Shown here piece after piece: positions 11,584 through 22,395 of a DNA stretch of 64,000 bases. Below the pieces are notes generated by a model. It saw only the letters and a list, made by a program, of their open reading frames with translations. It made no database searches and was not told the origin of the DNA. The DNA is taken from positions 4,727,825-4,791,824 of the forward strand of contig OY992836.1 in assembly GCA_963921425.1 (NCBI GenBank). The letters run 5' to 3'. Both the position numbers and the translations under genes were made by a program. Origin of the DNA: Dryas octopetala (taxonomy: Eukaryota > Streptophyta > Magnoliopsida > Rosales > Rosaceae). Position 1 is the stretch's first letter, and each line of letters starts with the position of its first letter.

Positions 11584-12141
11584 GCAGATGGAGGGACAGC
11601 CAAAAACCTCCAAAGATTTAAACTCATCACAACAATCAAGGGGTATATCATCCCTAGCATCATATGCCATCATGTCTTCCCTAAATGCCTCGACCCACAC
11701 CCTCTTTGTAGTGCACTCAACTTTGATAACTTTCATAAATCCATTGTTGTACAAGAGCCAACCCCAAAAAAATTTCATATCTTTACCTCTATCAGTATCT
11801 TCGACAAGCTCACCAAGGGAGGGCTAAAGCAGCTACAAGGAGTATAGACTCCCTTCGGATGCAGCTACTACGGAACCAACCTCCAGCAGCTCGATCAAAG
11901 ACCAGAAACAATGTCTTCACTGATTCCCATTGGATGCAGTGATCAAGTTACAATACCACCACAAAGCTCCAAGTGGAACCATTCAAACAAAATAGATATA
12001 CAGACAGAGGTCCGGAATTTCGGATTTTGCTAATTTCCAGTAAACAAACAGAACAGAAATTTACTCCAAATTCATAACCTTGAAGAACAAAATATTAATC
12101 ATGTGGATAAATTTCACTTATCGATAAGGTAGGAAGATGAT
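11584..12141. other. Intergenic, no gene resolved
   Basis: A 71-codon minus-strand open frame (11563-11778) looks protein-like in composition, but I recognise no family, intron borders or conserved motif. The rest, up to the arogenate dehydrogenase stop codon, is the likely 3' untranslated and intergenic region. Confidence 0.4.
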
Positions 12142-14399
12142 TTAGTTCTTCTGAATGTTAAGGGCCTCCAAAGAAGTTGTCAGTGCAGAATCATTATGGA
12201 ATGGTTTTGGCAACAAGGGTTTTTCCTGCACATCTTCGGACTTATCTGCATTCTCAAAAAGTTGCTTCCGAAGCACACCATGCAAACGCCCAAAAAGCTG
12301 CTTCTTTAATGATTCAAAAGCGAGGTCCAACCTCTTTAGCTGCTCCATTGCATTTATATTGTACATGAACAAACCATAGTAAAGATCAAAGCTATCTCCT
12401 GCTGTATTCTCCACTAAATTCAACAAAGTCTTGTAACCCTTTGTGTTGATTGGTGTCGATTCCAAACCTAACTTCTCCAAAACCCTTCCCATAGTGTGTG
12501 TAATGAATTGTGACCCTGCTGCATGCCTATCATGTTCTGCACAAGACATTTCCACCATTCGGCACCCTTCTCGGGCAAAGATATCAAGAAATTGGTCACA
12601 CCGTGATACTCGTGATTCATCACTTCCAACCCTGACCTTATCATAAACAAAAGAAAGACCATTCCATCCATTTTTACCACTCTCTGGTCCAAACATAGGA
12701 TGTGTACAGAGAATATCAAAATCCAGCGGCAAATCCTGAAGAAACAGATTTCTTGGAAATTCTTTTACTGATAGAACATCAACAAATAAAGTGTTTCTCT
12801 TCAACCTCTGAATGGGCAGTGACCTCAGAACTTTCTCAGTTGAAAGAATGGATGTACAAAGAAGAATCACTTCTGGATGCTCTTCGCAGAGATCGTCTGC
12901 ATCTGAGAAGTAAGAAATCCCTAATTTTTGAGCCACATCAGAGTAGTCTGATCGAGAATATGCCAGGACCTTATGGCCTTGGCGTACTATGGTTTTAGCA
13001 AGGAACTGACCGAAGTTGCCAAAACCAACAATTGCAATCTTGAGCCTTGAGTTGTTATCAAAGCGATCCAAAATCTGTGTTTTGTGGTCATGTGGCTGAG
13101 CAATATTCAATCTGTAGGTTTCCATTAAAGCTATTTGTTAACATATCACTAAGATGCAGTGACTACTCAACAAATTCCACAATGTGTACATCAAACAAGC
13201 AAGCAAAAGATAAAATGTCCATCAAACTACGAAAACCAACAAATTCATTTCTTCAAGAAAAACAGAAAAGAAAAAAAATTCAATGCACTGAAAGTTTACC
13301 TCATAGCTTTTGAAGAAGATACCAATGCAGCTCCATTCTGAGCCTGGTTAGCGTAATCCTCCTGCAAAGTTCTCACCTTTTCGGCACTGCCAAACAGTTG
13401 CTTTCTCACAACATCATGCAAATGTCCAAAAAGCTGTTTCTTCAAATCCTCAAAAGCCAAGTCCAACCTCTCTAACATCTCCAATGCATTCTTATTGTAC
13501 ATAAACAACCCGTAATACAAATCAAAGCTATCCCCAGCTGTGTTCTCCACCAAATCCAACAATGTTTCATACCCTTTGGTGTTTATGGGCGTCGACTCCA
13601 ATTTCAACATCTCCAACACTCTCCCAACAGTGTGGGTAATAAACTGTGAACCCGCCGCGTACCTATCGTGCTCGGAACAGCTCATCTCCACCATTCTACA
13701 CCCTTCCTTCTCAAAAATGTTCAAGAACTTGTTGCACCGCGAAACTCTCGATCCCTCGGACCCAATTCGGACCTTTTCATACACGAAGAAGAGCCCATTC
13801 CACCCATGCGTGGCGCTCTCGGGTCCGAACATGGGGTGGGTGCAAACGACATCGAAATAGTCAGGCAACGACTTGAGCAACAATGCCTTGGAGAACTCCT
13901 TGACGGAGAGCACGTCGACAAACAAGGTGTTGCGGCGGAGGCGCTGGAGAGGCAGAGATTTGAGGACTGGTTCGGCGGAGATTATGGAGGTGCAGAGCAG
14001 AATGAGTTGTGGGTGTTGCTCGAAGAGGTCGTTGGGGTCGGAGAAGAATGAAACGCCGAGGTGCTGCGCCGTTTTGGAGTGGTCAAATCGGGAGTGGGCG
14101 AGGACGGTGTGGCCTTGGCGGACGAGGGTCTTGGCGAGGAATTGGCCGAAGTTGCCGAAGCCGACGATGGCGATGTTCAGTGAGTGGGCGTTGTGGAATT
14201 GGGTGGCGACTTTGGACTCGTAGTCGTAGACTTGGGCGGCGTCGAGGGATTGGATTTTCAGGGACTTGTGGTGGCGGAGACAGCGAGTTGTTGAGGTTGA
14301 ATTTGAGAAAAAGCTCAAGCTTTGGGGGTTGCCGAGTGAAGAGAGAGGAGGGAGGGAGGGTTTCAGAGATTGGAGAGGAGAGAGAGAGACACACACCAT
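12142..14399 (-). CDS. TyrAAT1: Arogenate dehydrogenase with two tandem catalytic domains, chloroplastic
   Basis: It converts L-arogenate to L-tyrosine with NADP+, the final step of plastid tyrosine synthesis. I model two exons, complement of 13300-14399 and 12142-13111, giving 689 residues. The 188-bp intron runs from GTAAAC at 13299 to CTACAG at 13112; this junction keeps the frame (ATG AG/A TTG) and skips an internal ATG that would otherwise look like a second gene start. Residues 1-55 are Ser-rich and basic, as in a transit peptide. Domain 1 has GFGNFG at 80-85, THPMFGPES near 187 and SEHD at 242-245. Domain 2 repeats all of these, with GFGNFG at about 396. The acidic residue in EHD is the arogenate-specific state in plant TyrA enzymes as I recall it. 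Arabidopsis TyrAAT1 has the same double-domain form, while TyrAAT2 is single. Both domains keep their key residues, so both may be active. Confidence 0.93.
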
Positions 14400-14625
14400 T
14401 TTTTTTATTTTTTTTTAACCATAGAGAGAGGCATTTTGACTTTTGAGGCAGAGACTTTTAACTCGAGGCAAACGGCGGCGTTTTAAGACCGCTGTGGCGA
14501 ATGCGATTGATATAGTTTCAGGACAACAAAAAAATGATAATAGTTTCAGCCTTTCTGGACGGATCGAGTTCCGTTAATAGGATGAGGAAGAACCCTCTAG
14601 GGTTTACCAGATAAAGCTCTACCAG

Positions 14626-14656
<31 letters not shown>

Positions 14657-14660
14657 ACCT
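14400..14660. promoter_or_regulatory. Possible shared divergent promoter region
   Basis: The minus-strand arogenate dehydrogenase starts at 14399. The plus-strand hAT-type gene appears to have a 5' untranslated exon ending at about 14625 (ACCAG/GTACTC). If so, only about 200 bp separate the two transcripts. A CT microsatellite lies at 14630-14657. No clear TATA box was found. This is inference from gene order only. Confidence 0.3.
14630..14657. repeat. CT dinucleotide microsatellite
   Basis: About 13 CT units follow the presumed first splice donor of the divergent gene. Confidence 0.85.
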
Positions 14661-15097
14661 AACAGAGCTCTGGAAGGCTTCCTTCATAACGCATATATAT
14701 TTATTTTGTTTGAAAATTTAGGGAAATTTTGTTATGCTTTATATGAACCGTTGTAAGGAGGAAAAAAGAAGAAACTAGGGCTCTGGAGGGTTTTTGATAA
14801 CCTTAATACTTTGCATCATGGGCTTACTTGAATTTTGTTTTCTATATTATGCCTGAGTTACGTGAAATCGTCATAGATTGACAGCAAGATCTATGAGTTT
14901 GTTAATGGGCACTGGTTTTATTCTTTTATTTTATTTTATTTTTTGAAATTTTAGTTAGGGAAGTATCAAGTATGGGTTGGCTTGTAGATATCTTCTATTT
15001 AATTAACGGTCCATTTGGTTGCAGAGATAGTTCCTATAGGAAAAAAAAAATGGAATATTGGAATAGAAAATTAGACAATTACTTATTTTTTGTGCTT

Positions 15098-15147
15098 ATT
15101 GGTTTATTTTATTTTCTGTTTCTAGTGTATATGCCTATATTTTGGCT
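15098..15147 (+). repeat. 50-bp direct repeat flanking the hAT-type gene, left
   Basis: This matches 18391-18440 at 47 of 50 bases by my count. The two copies bracket the hAT coding exons about 3.3 kb apart, too long for a normal hAT target duplication of 8 bp. Confidence 0.75.
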
Positions 15148-15343
15148 TTATGGGTTTAGGGATTAGGGTTTTATGGGTTTTCATTAATGGGGTTTTCAAT
15201 TCAATTCGATTACAATTCTATTTAAATGTGCTGATTCTAAATGTGTTCCTCAATTTAACATTTGTATGCTTCTATTGCAGGGTGCTGCTTGCTTTCTTTT
15301 AGGGTTGCTGAACCAGGTATGTATGAGTTTCATTTCAGTTATA

Positions 15344-15536
15344 GTTTGGATGTGATTGCTTGCTGCCTATGTGATTGCTTTTAGGGCTGTGATTGCTTGC
15401 TGCCTCTATTAGTATTCAAATAGATTGTATGCCTCTTTTTCATTTCAGTTATAGTTTGGTTGTGATTGCTTACTCCTCTCATTCTCTTCTGATTGCTTGC
15501 TTTTAGGGTTGTGATTGCTTGCTGCCTATGTGTGTA
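15344..15536 (+). repeat. Short tandem repeats in a 5' untranslated intron
   Basis: The word TGATTGCTTGCTGCCT and variants recur about five times, along with a doubled TTTCATTTCAGTTATAGTTT block. They lie between the untranslated exon at 15281-15316 and the coding exon acceptor at 15651. Confidence 0.7.
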
Positions 15537-15660
15537 ATGTATATGTATATGTATGTATGCTTAGTTATAGACTTATCAACTAATAAATCAAGTAGGCAAT
15601 TAAAAGTCTAGTATTAAGTAATTAATGTATTTTCTCTTTTGTTGAACATAGGATTCTAGG

Positions 15661-17975
15661 ATGGAGTCTAGCCAATCAAACACACATGCTGCCTCTATTA
15701 GTATGAATGCTCCTAGTATAACCTCAGGCCTACCCCAAACACCCCAAATACCTCCTCCTCCTCCACCCCAACCAGAAAGTAATCAACCTGTTCAAGATGA
15801 CCAAGCAGAGTCTAAACCACAGGTAGTTAAGAAGGGTAGGCATTCTGATGTGTGGTCCTTTTGCACCAAAGTGTTTAAGAAAAATGCAAAAGGGGTCATG
15901 TATCCTTGGGCTGTTTGCAACACTTGCAAACATGAAATGCCTGCCCATCCTAAGCACAATGGGACAACTGGGATTAGGAATCACATAGAGAAAAGGTGTA
16001 CAAACAATCCTGGTTACAAGGGTAATGTTCTTAGTAAAGACCAATACACTATTACACAAGACAGTATGGGGGCTCTGGCTCTATTGGTTCCCAATACATT
16101 TAATCAAAAAAGGCTTGAGGAAAAGGTTGTTAGGTTTTTGATAAGGGTTGAAATGCCTTTTAGGGTGGTTGAGACAGCTGCGTTTAGGGACTTGATCTCT
16201 GACTTGTGTCCCAAGTTTAAGATACCAGATAGGAAGAAGGTTGCTGCAGGTGTCTTAGACTTATTCAATGTGGAGAAGGCTAAAATTATGAGTGTTATAG
16301 GTGATCAAAGGGTTAGTATCACCACTGATACTTGGACAAGTATCCAAAACATTAATTACATGGTGGTCACTGCCCATTTTATGGACAGTGATTGGAAGTT
16401 GCACAAAAGGATAATCAACTTCACAAAGATCACAAGTCACAAGGGTGAGGACATAGGGAGGTGTTTAGAGACTTGTTTGAGGGGTTGGGGGATTGACAAG
16501 GTCTTTAGCATTACAGTTGATAATGCTTCTGCCAATGATGAGGTTGTAGAGTACATGAGCAAGAGGTTGAAGGAGATGAATACATTGATGTTTGATGGCA
16601 TGCATTTGCATATGAGGTGTGCTTGTCACATACTCAACCTTATTGTTAAGGATGGGTTGACGGAGCTGTCTAGCTCAATAGAGGGAATCAGAAACTGTGT
16701 GAAGTACATTAACTCAAGTCCTGCAAGGTTAGACAAGTTTAGGGAATATTGTGTACTGTTGAAGGTGGTGGCAATGAGCAATGTGCCCATGGATGTTACA
16801 ACAAGGTGGAATTCCACCTATAAAATGTTAGACAATGCTGCCAAGTTTAAATTGGTGTTTAAAAGGATGGCAGAGGAGAATGCTCCTTTTGTCAATTATT
16901 TCAGTGAGAAAGAGGGTGGAACTAAGAGGGTGGGGCCCCCAAATGATGAGGATTGGGAGAAAGCAGATGCCTTTGTGCATTTTCTGAAAAAAATTTATGA
17001 TAGTATACTGACCCTAAGTGCAACCAAAACTGCTACTTCCCATCAATTATTTTTGGTATTATCTGAGTTGCAAATAGAAATAATGGAAAAAAGCCAAGTA
17101 TTTAGTAATCTGGTTTTGCAAAAGGTGGCAGAATCCATGTTGGTCAAGTTCCATAAATATTGGGGTAGTTTTGAGGGCTTGAACAAACTAGTTTTTGTGT
17201 CCCATGTTCTAGACCCTAGATACAAACTTCAAGCCATCAACATAGTGTTTGAAGAGCTTGGGGCAGATTCCCAAAGGATCTCACATATTGTGAGTGAGAT
17301 TAAAAAGTGCTTGCTGAATTTGTATAATGAATACAAAGGGGAAGGCAGCAGCAGTGTGCCTTCAAGTCCCAGTAATTCAGAAATTGGACTTTTAAGACTT
17401 GAGTTGAAACTCAAAAGGAAAAGGATGGAGGAAGAAGCAGCAGAGATTAGCAATGAGGTTGATAAGTATTTGAGTGACCCTTTTGAGAAATTAGAAAACC
17501 AGGGTTTTGATCTCTTAGATTGGTGGAGGGTTAATCAATCTTGGTATCCAACACTTGCTAAGGTTGCCAAAGATATTTTCTCAATCCCAAGTTCAATAGT
17601 AGCTAGTGAAAATGCATTTAGCTTGGGTAGGAGGATTGTGGATCCTTTTAGAGCTTCATTGACTCCCAAAATGGTAGAGGCATTAGTGTGTACTAGTGAT
17701 TGGCTTAGAGCTGAGGAATTCAATTTCTACAAGGAGCCAACTGATGATGAAGTGGAATTCTACAAGGAACTTGAAGAAATTGAATCCAGTAAGTTTTTCA
17801 GCATGCACTGTTTTGAACTTTTGATGTGAGAAATCTGATGTGTATTTAATTGTCTATAGTTTGGGTTTTTATAGGTTGCTGTTTGATTGTTTAAAATCTT
17901 TGGTTTCTTTTTGCAGCGGTCACTAGTTCACAACTATCAACAAATGAAGCAACTCCTCCTCCACCAACAACATGA
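15661..17975 (+). CDS. hAT-family transposase-type protein with BED zinc finger (RICESLEEPER/DAYSLEEPER-like)
   Basis: Two coding exons, 15661-17788 and 17917-17975, with a GTAAGT...TTGCAG intron, give 728 residues. An untranslated exon at 15281-15316 (TTGCAG acceptor, GTATGT donor) and an acceptor at 15651 lie upstream. The N-terminus is proline-rich. A BED finger has C86, C89, H108 and C113. The RNase H-like core shows TTDTW (D223) and TVDNAS (D287), and ASENAFS supplies E650 in front of the C-terminal hATC dimerisation region. These are the expected DDE positions, and the frame has no break. The family cuts and pastes DNA or, when domesticated, acts as a chromatin or transcription regulator in the nucleus. 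I found no convincing terminal inverted repeats with an 8-bp duplication, so a live element and a domesticated gene both remain possible. Confidence 0.88.
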
Positions 17976-18142
17976 AATTTGAAGGTTGCTCTGCTCAAGG
18001 TTCATGCCCTCCCTCTTCTGAAGGTTGCTGCGCAAGTTTGAACAAGTTGCTGGTTTCTATATGCTGCTCAACTTTGAACATTGAAGTTTACATTTTAACT
18101 TTTTAGTTTTTAAGTTTGATTATGTATATTAACCAATAACAA

Positions 18143-18174
18143 GTAGATTTTTTTTTTTTTTTTTTTTTTTTTTT
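18143..18174. repeat. Poly-T run
   Basis: A run of about 30 T lies downstream of the hAT-type gene. It does not mark a clear retroposon boundary. Confidence 0.8.
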
Positions 18175-18390
18175 GTTTCAATTTAATTGGTTTGGTGTGG
18201 TACAAACTTGCAAATCCAATTTCATTAAGGCCACTCATGCTTAAGTGTAGAATAATATTAAAAGTCAGATGCAGTCACGCGCTTAATCTGGATTGAGCTT
18301 TAGCAAAAGGCATCCAATAATTTTAGCGTGTACTTTGCTACCCTTTTTGTATTGCTGTCACTTAATATTTGATTTAATTAGTTGTATGTT

Positions 18391-18440
18391 ATTGATTTAT
18401 TTTATTTTCTGTTTTTAGTGTATATGCCTATATTTTAGCT
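18391..18440 (+). repeat. 50-bp direct repeat flanking the hAT-type gene, right
   Basis: Partner of 15098-15147 with three mismatches. It lies beyond the poly-T run and the 3' end of the gene. Confidence 0.75.
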
Positions 18441-18704
18441 CCTTTGCATTTCATGACCAGGTAGCTTGATGCATTTTTGTATGTCTTGGTCATAACGAAG
18501 TTCGGGATGGTTGAGTAGTTGGTTTAATATGGTAGACAAATATGCTTTTGAAATTGTGGGGATGCAGTTGAATCTTCTGTTTAATTTTTTTCAGCTCTCA
18601 TCTGCCTTTTGCTAACCTGTATATCATAGTTCACATTTAGAATCTTCTGTTTACCTCTAACTTGCGTTCCTCTATCCCTTCCTTTTTTAACATTTCACCT
18701 CTAA

Positions 18705-19080
18705 CTATTGGTTGAGTATCCGGATTCATCTTACTCACATATTGAACTTAATTAAAAAGATTAATAGCCCTTTCGACCTTAAATTTCATTTTCTTTAAAA
18801 GTATAGTATTCTCCTCTATCTGATAATCAACGAGACTTTTTGAACCACATAACATATACTATCAATAAATTCCAAATCAACTAAGCATCATGTAAGCTGT
18901 AATCATATCACCCATCTACCAAACATGTCAAGCTGTTCATGTACAAATCATATCAATTATTCATGGATCCATCAATGCTCTACTATACATAAATTAATGT
19001 ACTGAGTAACGAGTAATCAAGGGAAACTATTGTATAAGTACTGAGTAATCTCAAGGTACTGCAGAACTTGGATACACTGT
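18705..19080. repeat. Dispersed repeat copy B, left part
   Basis: This matches 31-266 and then, without interruption, 3617-3760. It therefore gives the empty site for the solo LTR insertion in copy A. It is itself interrupted after ACTGT at 19076-19080 by the copia element and resumes at 22295-22395. Confidence 0.85.
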
Positions 19081-19352
19081 TGTAGAAAGTAGATGCTAAC
19101 TCAGAAAATTGTTATGGGGAAAAAAAACTTTTATTCAACTTATTTTCATCATCTGAACTTAATACAAGGATACATATTTAAAGTCTCTCTAAGACCCTTT
19201 CCACTTCCTCCCAGCCTTTTTAAAAACATAACAGCCTTTCATAGACATGCATGAGGAAAGCATAACTGAAACTTAAATGATAAAAATGCATAACTGAAAA
19301 AACTAAAATAATAAATTCATGAGGCTGCATAATTTTGTTTAATTCTCTAACA
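19081..19352 (-). repeat. Copia 3' LTR
   Basis: A 272-bp repeat matching 22010-22294. It is the 3' LTR because the element reads on the minus strand. The adjacent GGGAGGC on that strand is a weak polypurine tract candidate. Confidence 0.9.
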
Positions 19353-19731
19353 ATGCCTCCCGAAAACCAAATTTGCTTTTGACACTCAGTCTTGCAACAT
19401 TCTTTTTGAACACTTGACCTCCAAGAGGCTTTGTGAAAACATTAGCCATTTGATCATTTATCTTGCAATACTTTACTTGAATAGCTCCTTCACTCACAAG
19501 ATCCCTAAGAAAATGATAACGCATACGAATGTGCTTTGTCCTCTCATGAAGAATTGGATCTTTTGTAACTGAAACTATAGAGCTATTATTACAAAATAAA
19601 CTTGTTGGGCTGCTTTGCTTATGCTTAAGGTTCTCCAAAATTTCTGATAGCCAAAGAGTTTGACACCCTGCAAAAGAGGCAGCGATATACTCTGCTTCGG
19701 TAGTAGGTCTTGCTTCCTTCACTGTACCCAA
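19339..19731 (-). pseudogene. Copia RNase H C-terminal fragment
   Basis: The frame holds the end of a copia RNase H, including TEAEYIAAS near its start and the KHIRMRYHF region. The reverse transcriptase and the first part of RNase H that should precede it are deleted. The stop lies within the LTR edge. Confidence 0.85.
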
Positions 19732-19738
19732 TGAAAAT

Positions 19739-20716
19739 TCACTTCTCTAACTTGTCTTCAAGTTTGTTTCTTATTGCATCCAGAACATGAGCATAAGCAA
19801 CACTACCAAAAACCCTCATGTGCTGAACATTTGGCTTCACTTCATTCCATGCCTCATGGGGTGTGCAATCTTTCAAACATTTTGTTGGCGATCTATTAAT
19901 CAAATAAACTGTACATGAAACAGCATATGCCCACAATTCTTGCTGCAAATTCTTCTTTTTGAGCATGCATCTCACCATTTCCATGATAGTCCGATTCTTT
20001 CTTTTACTTACACCATTTTGTTGTGGTGTATATCGAGTTGTCAACTCATGTTGGATGCCATGATCTCTACAATATTTTTCAAACTCATTGGAGAGATACT
20101 CTCCTCCACGGTCAGTCCTCAAAGTGTTAATCAAACAGCCAGAAAAATTTTCAACTTCAACCTTAAAAGCTTGAAAAGCTCCAAATTTTTCTTTAAGACA
20201 ATAAACCCAAACTTTTCTTGAAAAATCATCAATAAATGAAATAAAATATTTGCTCCCTATAAGAGATTCCACGGGAATCAGACCACATAAATCTGAGTGT
20301 ATAAGCTCCAAAGGCTTTTTTACTTGCCATGAGGACTTTGAAGGGAATGGACTTCTATGTTGCTTTCCAAGTTGGCATTCTTCACAGACGTCAGATAAAT
20401 GATCAATTTGGAGCAGCCCTTCAACCATGTTTTTGGTTGATAACATCTTCAAACTTCCATAATTCATGTGGCCGTATCTGTCATGCCATAACCAGGAAGT
20501 TTCTTTCTCTACACCAACAAAGCATGATAAATTTGTTGTATGTAGTCTGAGAGGAAATAAATTATTTCCTGCAACACCAATCTTTGCAACAAGCTGATTG
20601 TTCCTTGATAAGAAGCAAGCATTATCATGGAAATAAATCTCGTACCCCTTCTTTAGAAGATGACCAACGCTCAATAAATTACTCTTCAAGCCAGGTAAAT
20701 AATAAAATTCTAACAT
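19739..20716 (-). pseudogene. Copia pre-integrase and integrase fragment
   Basis: The frame shows the GAG-pre-integrase HHCC zinc site (WHDRYGHMN followed by CEECQLGKQH) and an integrase core with HSDLCG and FIDDFS. In the third catalytic block the residue expected to be the catalytic glutamate is a lysine (NGVSKRKN), so the integrase is inactive. The frame ends shortly after the core, at the internal deletion. Confidence 0.88.
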
Positions 20717-20741
20717 CTTCTCAATATTTCCAAATTATGAT

Positions 20742-21877
20742 TTAAATGAAATTTCTCCAATGTACTCCCTCAATTTTATAGGCTTTAGCATCACCAATCG
20801 TTATTTGCCCATGATTAACTGAAGAGAGAGTTGAGAAAAGATTTTTGTAATTACCTATCATAAGCTTGTTAGCTCCACTGTCCAAATACCACACATCATC
20901 GATATTGCTTCCATGACATGCCAGCAACAAAGTTTCTTGAGAGTCATTACTCTCAAAGTTGGTTTCATGAAACCAGCCTCATTTTTCTTGTCATCAGCTT
21001 GCTTGAACCTGCATTCACGTATTGTGTGACCAGGTTTGTTGCAATAAAAACATTCAAAGTAGCCACGACCTCTTCCTCTGTAAGATGAGAAGTTTGAATT
21101 TTTATCGCCTTCAGTTGGAGTGCTCGAAGAGCCTCCTTCACCTCCTTGAGAATTAGCACCCTTTCCATAAGAAGTGAAATTTATTCCTCTTCTTCCTCCT
21201 CTTCTACGCCAATTATTTTGATGAGACCAACGACTCCGGTTGCTATTGCCTCCGGTAGGAGAAACTTGGGACTTGAGAGCTTGATCAGGTTGTGCAGTGG
21301 AAGGATTCCTCAAATTGATCTTGATCTCATAGGCCTCTAATCTCCCTTGCAAGTCTTCCAAGGATGGCAGATTCAATATAATCAAACTTTGGTAATAAGC
21401 TTCTTAGGACTTTTCCAATGACTCTTTCATCTTCTAAAATCTCCCCATTTGATGTCATTTGATTATCCACACATGTGACTTTTGAAATATAATCCTTAAT
21501 ACTCTCAGGTTCCTTCATTTCCAATTTTTCAAATTCAGACCGTAAATTTTGAAGACGAATCATTTTCACCTTTTGCTTTTTTCCTTGTAGGCTCTATAAA
21601 TAATGTCCTATGCCTGCTTTGAATTTTCGGGTTTGGCAATTCTCTCATATATCAGCATCTCGATTGTTTGGTATATGTTTAAGAGTGCCTTGCTGTCCTT
21701 TTTTCGATTCTCTTCTGATGCATTTTTCTGGGCCTGCAATAATGCATCCTCATCTTCAGGCTCATTGTAGCCTTCTTCAACAAAGCTCCACAATCCTAGG
21801 GATTTCAACAACACCTTCACATTGTTGCTCCAATAATCATGGTTATCCCCACTGAAACGAGGAATAAGAGAAAGCAA
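20742..21877 (-). pseudogene. Copia gag remnant with zinc knuckle and protease edge
   Basis: Gag frames at 21608-21877, 21327-21569 and 20858-21385 are separated by stops and frameshifts. A CCHC zinc knuckle (CFYCNKPGHTIRECR) lies near 21030. Further on, WYLDSGAN (20742-20930) is the protease active-site neighbourhood, here followed by K rather than the usual small residue. Gag would not be made as one protein. Confidence 0.85.
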
Positions 21878-21992
21878 ATTTGAACCACCATTTGAGTTAT
21901 ATTTGCCATCTCAACTGAACACTTCTCTCTCTCTCACTTTTTCTTTTTCTTTCTCTTTGGCAACACTCCTCAATTTTTTTTTTCTTTCTATG

Positions 21993-22006
21993 TGGCTATG
22001 ATACCA
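21993..22006 (-). other. Copia primer-binding site
   Basis: TGGTATCATAGCCA lies 3 bases inside the 5' LTR. It is complementary to the 3' end of initiator tRNA-Met except for one base. Confidence 0.85.
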
Positions 22007-22009
22007 CTT

Positions 22010-22294
22010 TGTAGAACGTAGATGCTAACCTAGAAAATTGTTATGGGGAAAAATACTTTTATTGAACTTATTTTCATCATCTGAACTTGATACAAAGATA
22101 CACATTTAAAGTCTCTCTAAGACCCTTTCCACTTCCTCCCAGCCTTATTAAAAACATAACTGAAAACTTAAAGACACAATTTATAGACATGAATGAGAAA
22201 AACATAACTGAAACTTAAATGATAAAAATGCATAACTGAAAAAACTTAAATAAGAAATTCATGAGGCTACATACTTTTGTTTAATTCTCCAACA
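22010..22294 (-). repeat. Copia 5' LTR
   Basis: A 285-bp repeat matching 19081-19352. The extra length comes from an insertion of about 13 bp in a stretch around 22150-22190. Confidence 0.9.
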
Positions 22295-22395
22295 ACTGTC
22301 GTATACACATAGAGCAAACTTTATGCAGATGTAGAGCCAACTACTATCATACTTGCATGTAGAAATGTCCCCAAAAGGCAGAGCATCCAGATAAC
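22295..22395. repeat. Dispersed repeat copy B, right part
   Basis: This resumes the repeat after the copia element and matches 3757-3852. Similarity fades after GAGCATCCAGA. Confidence 0.8.

Larger units (their letters stand above)
19081..22294 (-). mobile_element. Ty1/copia LTR retrotransposon, internally deleted
   Basis: LTRs lie at 19081-19352 and 22010-22294, both with TG...CA ends and about 90 percent alike. The 5-bp target duplication ACTGT is at 19076-19080 and 22295-22299. A primer-binding site TGGTATCATAGCCA (minus strand, 21993-22006) fits initiator tRNA-Met with one mismatch. Order on the minus strand is LTR, gag, pre-integrase and integrase, C-terminal RNase H, LTR. Reverse transcriptase is missing: the frame passes from the end of integrase to RNase H within a few bases near 19735. 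At 3.2 kb it is well below the usual 4.5-5 kb, and it is non-autonomous. Confidence 0.95.

Noticed and set aside
13126..13128. Internal ATG as the start of a second, separate arogenate dehydrogenase gene
   Set aside because: The second domain lacks a transit peptide and its frame joins exon 1 exactly through a standard intron; the double-domain form is known in Arabidopsis.
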